From: Proteiniborus sp. MB09-C3
GTDB lineage: Bacteria > Bacillota > Clostridia > Tissierellales > Proteiniboraceae
Direction: 5' to 3'
NCBI RefSeq assembly: GCF_030263895.1
Contig: NZ_CP127161.1
Span: forward strand, 2,046,001 to 2,110,000
DNA length: 64,000 nucleotides
In this document: one piece after another, positions 61,849-64,000 of the stretch
Layout of the letters: each line of letters starts with the position of its first letter
Position numbering within the stretch: the stretch's first letter is position 1
The notes under the pieces: generated by a model
The model's database searches: none
The model's input: the letters and a program-made list of their open reading frames with translations, nothing else
What the model was told of the DNA's origin: nothing
Made by a program: the position numbers and the translations under genes

Positions 61849-63126
61849 ATGAAGGCTGATATTGTAATAGAAAACATATCTCAGTTAGTTACAATGGAAG
61901 GACCTGATAGACCTAGAATAAAAGAAGAGATGAAGAATATTGGATTAATTGAAAATGGTATTGTGGCTATAGCTGGAGATAAGATAATTTTTGTTGGAGA
62001 AGGGAAAATACCTAGCTATATCGAAATAGGAAAAGAAACCATAATAATCGATGGAGCTGGGAAGACTGTAACTCCTGGTTTAGTTGATCCTCATACTCAT
62101 TTAGTTCATGGTGGTTCTAGGGAAAATGAACTGGCTATGAAGCTAAATGGCATGAAATACTTGGATATATTAAAAGCAGGCGGGGGGATACTAAGTACAG
62201 TTAAAGCTACTCAAAATGCTTCTTTTGAAGAATTATATAAAAAAGCAGAAAAAAGCCTAAATACCATGTTAGAGTTTGGAATAACAACAGTAGAAGCAAA
62301 AAGTGGATATGGATTAAATACAGAAACTGAGCTTAAACAGCTAAGGGTAGCAAAAGAATTAAATGAAAAACATCCTGTAGATATAGTATCTACGTTTATG
62401 GGTGCCCACGCAGTACCAAAGGAATATAAAGATAATCCAGAAAAATTTGTTGAAATTATTATTAATGATATGATTCCTAAGGTAGCAGAAGAAAGACTGG
62501 CTGAATTCTGTGACGTGTTTTGTGAAGAAGGAGTGTTTACAGTAGATCAGACTAGGAGAATATTGAATGCAGCTAGAGAACATGGCATGCTTCCAAAAGT
62601 TCATGCAGATGAGATAGAACCATTAGGTGGGGCTGAGCTAGCTGCTGAGGTAGAAGCTGTATCTGCTGACCACTTAGTTGCAGCAAGTGAAGCAGGTATG
62701 AAAATGATGGCTGAAAAAGGAGTAATAGCAGATTTACTTCCTGCTACATCTTTTAATTTAGCTAGTGGAAAGTTTGCAGATGCTAGGAAAATGATTGAAC
62801 TAGGTGTTCCTGTTGCTTTATCAACAGACTATAATCCTGGCAGCAGTCCAACGGAAAATTTGCAGCTAGCAATGTATTTTGCTTCCCTTATTCTAAGAAT
62901 GACTCCAGAAGAAGTGTTTACAGCAGTTACTATAAATAGTGCATGCTCACTTAGAAAAGAGAAAGCAATTGGAAGCATAAGAAAAGGCAAGAAGGCAGAT
63001 ATAATTATATTTGATTCACCTAATATAAATTATATTATATATCATTTTGGAATAAACCATGTAGACATGGTAGTCAAAAATGGGAAAATAGTAGTAGAAA
63101 AAGGCAGGAAAAAGGGCGCATTTTAA
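61849..63126 (+). CDS. hutI: Imidazolonepropionase
   Basis: HutI opens the imidazolone ring to give N-formimino-L-glutamate. The 425-residue amidohydrolase has the metal motif VDPHTHLVHGGSRENE, VEAKSGYGLN, the HADEIEPLGGAELAAE segment with a metal-binding histidine, and ALSTDYNPGSSPTENL with the conserved aspartate. Length is normal. Start ATG 61849 follows AGGGTGATT. It is the last gene of the hut operon. Confidence 0.95.
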   Translation: MKADIVIENISQLVTMEGPDRPRIKEEMKNIGLIENGIVAIAGDKIIFVGEGKIPSYIEIGKETIIIDGAGKTVTPGLVDPHTHLVHGGSRENELAMKLNGMKYLDILKAGGGILSTVKATQNASFEELYKKAEKSLNTMLEFGITTVEAKSGYGLNTETELKQLRVAKELNEKHPVDIVSTFMGAHAVPKEYKDNPEKFVEIIINDMIPKVAEERLAEFCDVFCEEGVFTVDQTRRILNAAREHGMLPKVHADEIEPLGGAELAAEVEAVSADHLVAASEAGMKMMAEKGVIADLLPATSFNLASGKFADARKMIELGVPVALSTDYNPGSSPTENLQLAMYFASLILRMTPEEVFTAVTINSACSLRKEKAIGSIRKGKKADIIIFDSPNINYIIYHFGINHVDMVVKNGKIVVEKGRKKGAF

Positions 63127-63140
63127 TGTGCCCTTTTCTT
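63111..63140 (+). terminator. Rho-independent terminator of the hut operon
   Basis: AAAGGGCGCA (63111-63120) pairs with TGTGCCCTTT (63127-63136) with one mismatch, and is followed by TCTT. It overlaps the hutI stop. Confidence 0.75.
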
Positions 63141-63194
63141 AAGCCTAGTATGAGTAGTATAATATATTTAATAAAAGGTAAGAGGAGTGTTTAG

Positions 63195-63380
63195 ATGATT
63201 TCAAAAGAGAAGTTAGATAGAATTAACTTTCTAGCTAAAAAATCAAAAGAAATAGGATTAACTGAGCAAGAGAAAGAGGAGCAAAAATCTTTAAGGCAAG
63301 AATATTTATCTGCTTTTAGAGAAAATTTTAAAAAACAGCTTGAATGCATAGAAATAATTGATGATGATAAAATTCATTAA
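63195..63380 (+). CDS. DUF896 (YnzC/UPF0291) family protein
   Basis: The 61-residue protein matches the family from end to end: a short helix pair (KLDRINFLAKKSKEIGLTEQ, then EEQKSLRQEYL) and the FRENFKKQLE end. Members are small soluble proteins with two helices, some linked to SOS or stress in Bacillus, but the function is not established. Start ATG 63195 after AAGAGGAG. It is a single gene. Confidence 0.88.
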   Translation: MISKEKLDRINFLAKKSKEIGLTEQEKEEQKSLRQEYLSAFRENFKKQLECIEIIDDDKIH

Positions 63381-63471
63381 ATAATAAAATTAGGATAAAA
63401 AAGTTTTTTGAAGGAAAAACAAAATTATTGTAGAAATAAACAGATAAAAGAAATAATAAGGGGGATTTAAG

Positions 63472-63927
63472 TTGTCAGAAAAGCAATATGTTGTATTTAA
63501 CCTAGGCAAAGAAGAGTATGGCATAGACATAATGAACGTTACAGAAATAGTTCAATGTCAAGATAGTGTAAAGGTTCCTAACTCACCTAAATTTATTGAA
63601 GGAATAACAAATTACAGAGGTAAAGTAATACCAATAATCTGTTTAAAGAAGAAATTTGGCATGGAAGACAGCACAAGAGATGCCAATACAAGAATAATTG
63701 TCATTAATCTAAATGATAAACAGATTGGTTTTTTAGTAGATGAAGCTTCTCAAACAGTTAGACTTGACGATTCAAACATTGATCCTACACCAGATATTAT
63801 TGCTGGGATTGAAAGAAAGTACATAACTGGCGTGGGTAAACTTGAAAATAGGCTAATAATTTTAATTGACTTAGAAAAAGTATTAACTGACGATGATAAA
63901 GAAAAGATTAATATGATAGAAGTATAA
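63472..63927 (+). CDS. cheW: Chemotaxis adaptor protein CheW
   Basis: CheW links chemoreceptors to the CheA kinase. The 151-residue product is a single CheW domain: YVVFNLGKEEYGIDIMNVTE, then VPNSPKFIEGITNYRGKVIP, and GFLVDEASQTV followed by a GVGKLENRLIILIDL end. The start is TTG 63472 after AAGGGGGA, seven bases away. No other chemotaxis gene is visible before the window ends, so its receptor and kinase partners must lie elsewhere or downstream. Confidence 0.93.
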   Translation: MSEKQYVVFNLGKEEYGIDIMNVTEIVQCQDSVKVPNSPKFIEGITNYRGKVIPIICLKKKFGMEDSTRDANTRIIVINLNDKQIGFLVDEASQTVRLDDSNIDPTPDIIAGIERKYITGVGKLENRLIILIDLEKVLTDDDKEKINMIEV

Positions 63928-64000
63928 TGTCAACTTTTATAAAAAATAAGAGCAATGTAAATTCATGTCAATGAAAATTACATATCTCCTTCAATAGTTG

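Noticed and set aside
1-64000. CRISPR arrays, prophage, integrases, tRNA or rRNA genes
   Set aside because: No regular spaced repeats, phage structural genes, recombinases or clover-leaf tRNA sequences were found by reading both strands.

Overview
The window is about 64 kb of AT-rich, densely coded DNA from a low-GC Gram-positive anaerobe, most likely a spore-forming, amino-acid-fermenting member of the Clostridia. The support is Firmicutes-type ribosome binding sites (GGAGG with frequent GTG/TTG starts), spore genes (sspH, spoVB), a B12-dependent glutamate mutase operon, a histidine-utilisation operon of the formiminoglutamate type, and a THF riboswitch on an ECF folate transporter. No rRNA, tRNA, CRISPR array, phage or transposase gene was seen. 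The exact genus cannot be fixed from the sequence alone.

Layout. 1-6.5 kb: a 5'-truncated unknown gene, divergent nadK and an RluD-type pseudouridine synthase, a 36-aa membrane peptide too short for routine gene calling, several unknown genes and a stand-alone variant ftsH. 6.6-6.9 kb: a 6S RNA with its own promoter and terminator. 7-11 kb: an arsenic resistance operon arsR-arsD-arsA-acr3-arsC with two matching operator-like boxes. 11-20 kb: a secreted helical protein, sspH, a TIM-barrel protein, a PadR regulator with a membrane partner and an SGNH hydrolase, degV followed by a degV scrap, a MATE exporter, and a THF riboswitch driving folT. 20-25.5 kb: an ABC transporter whose FtsX-type permease carries a long coiled coil, then spoVB.

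26.2-37.2 kb is one long operon for glutamate fermentation by the methylaspartate route: a GntR regulator, glutamate mutase (glmS, glmL, glmE), methylaspartate ammonia-lyase, then a full citrate-lyase-type set (citD, E, F, C, X, G). In this setting the lyase most likely cleaves citramalate to acetate and pyruvate. Mesaconate hydratase, the step between, is not in the window. A small inverted-repeat element sits between citD and citE.

37-49.5 kb holds a PHP phosphoesterase, an asymmetric heterodimeric ABC exporter, a glycerophosphodiesterase with an MFS carrier, a lipid kinase, an M23 peptidase-bactofilin pair, and a MarR-MATE pair with a palindrome over the promoter. 49.7-55.1 kb is the most striking gene: a 1796-residue protein joining a pseudokinase, a signalling ATPase, a TPR array, GAF, an apparently active GGDEF (c-di-GMP synthase) and a second GAF. 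55-57 kb has a LacI regulator, a small membrane protein and thpR. 57.3-63.1 kb is the hut operon (hutH, hutU, ftcD, hutI), which turns histidine into glutamate and so feeds the methylaspartate operon; its one-carbon unit goes to folate, and the THF-controlled folT in this window supplies folate. The window ends with a DUF896 protein and a CheW.

Small interspersed repeats with a shared core (GTCATTCTGA-type) occur at about 3.1, 12.1 and 32.2 kb, with a scrap at 0.55 kb.
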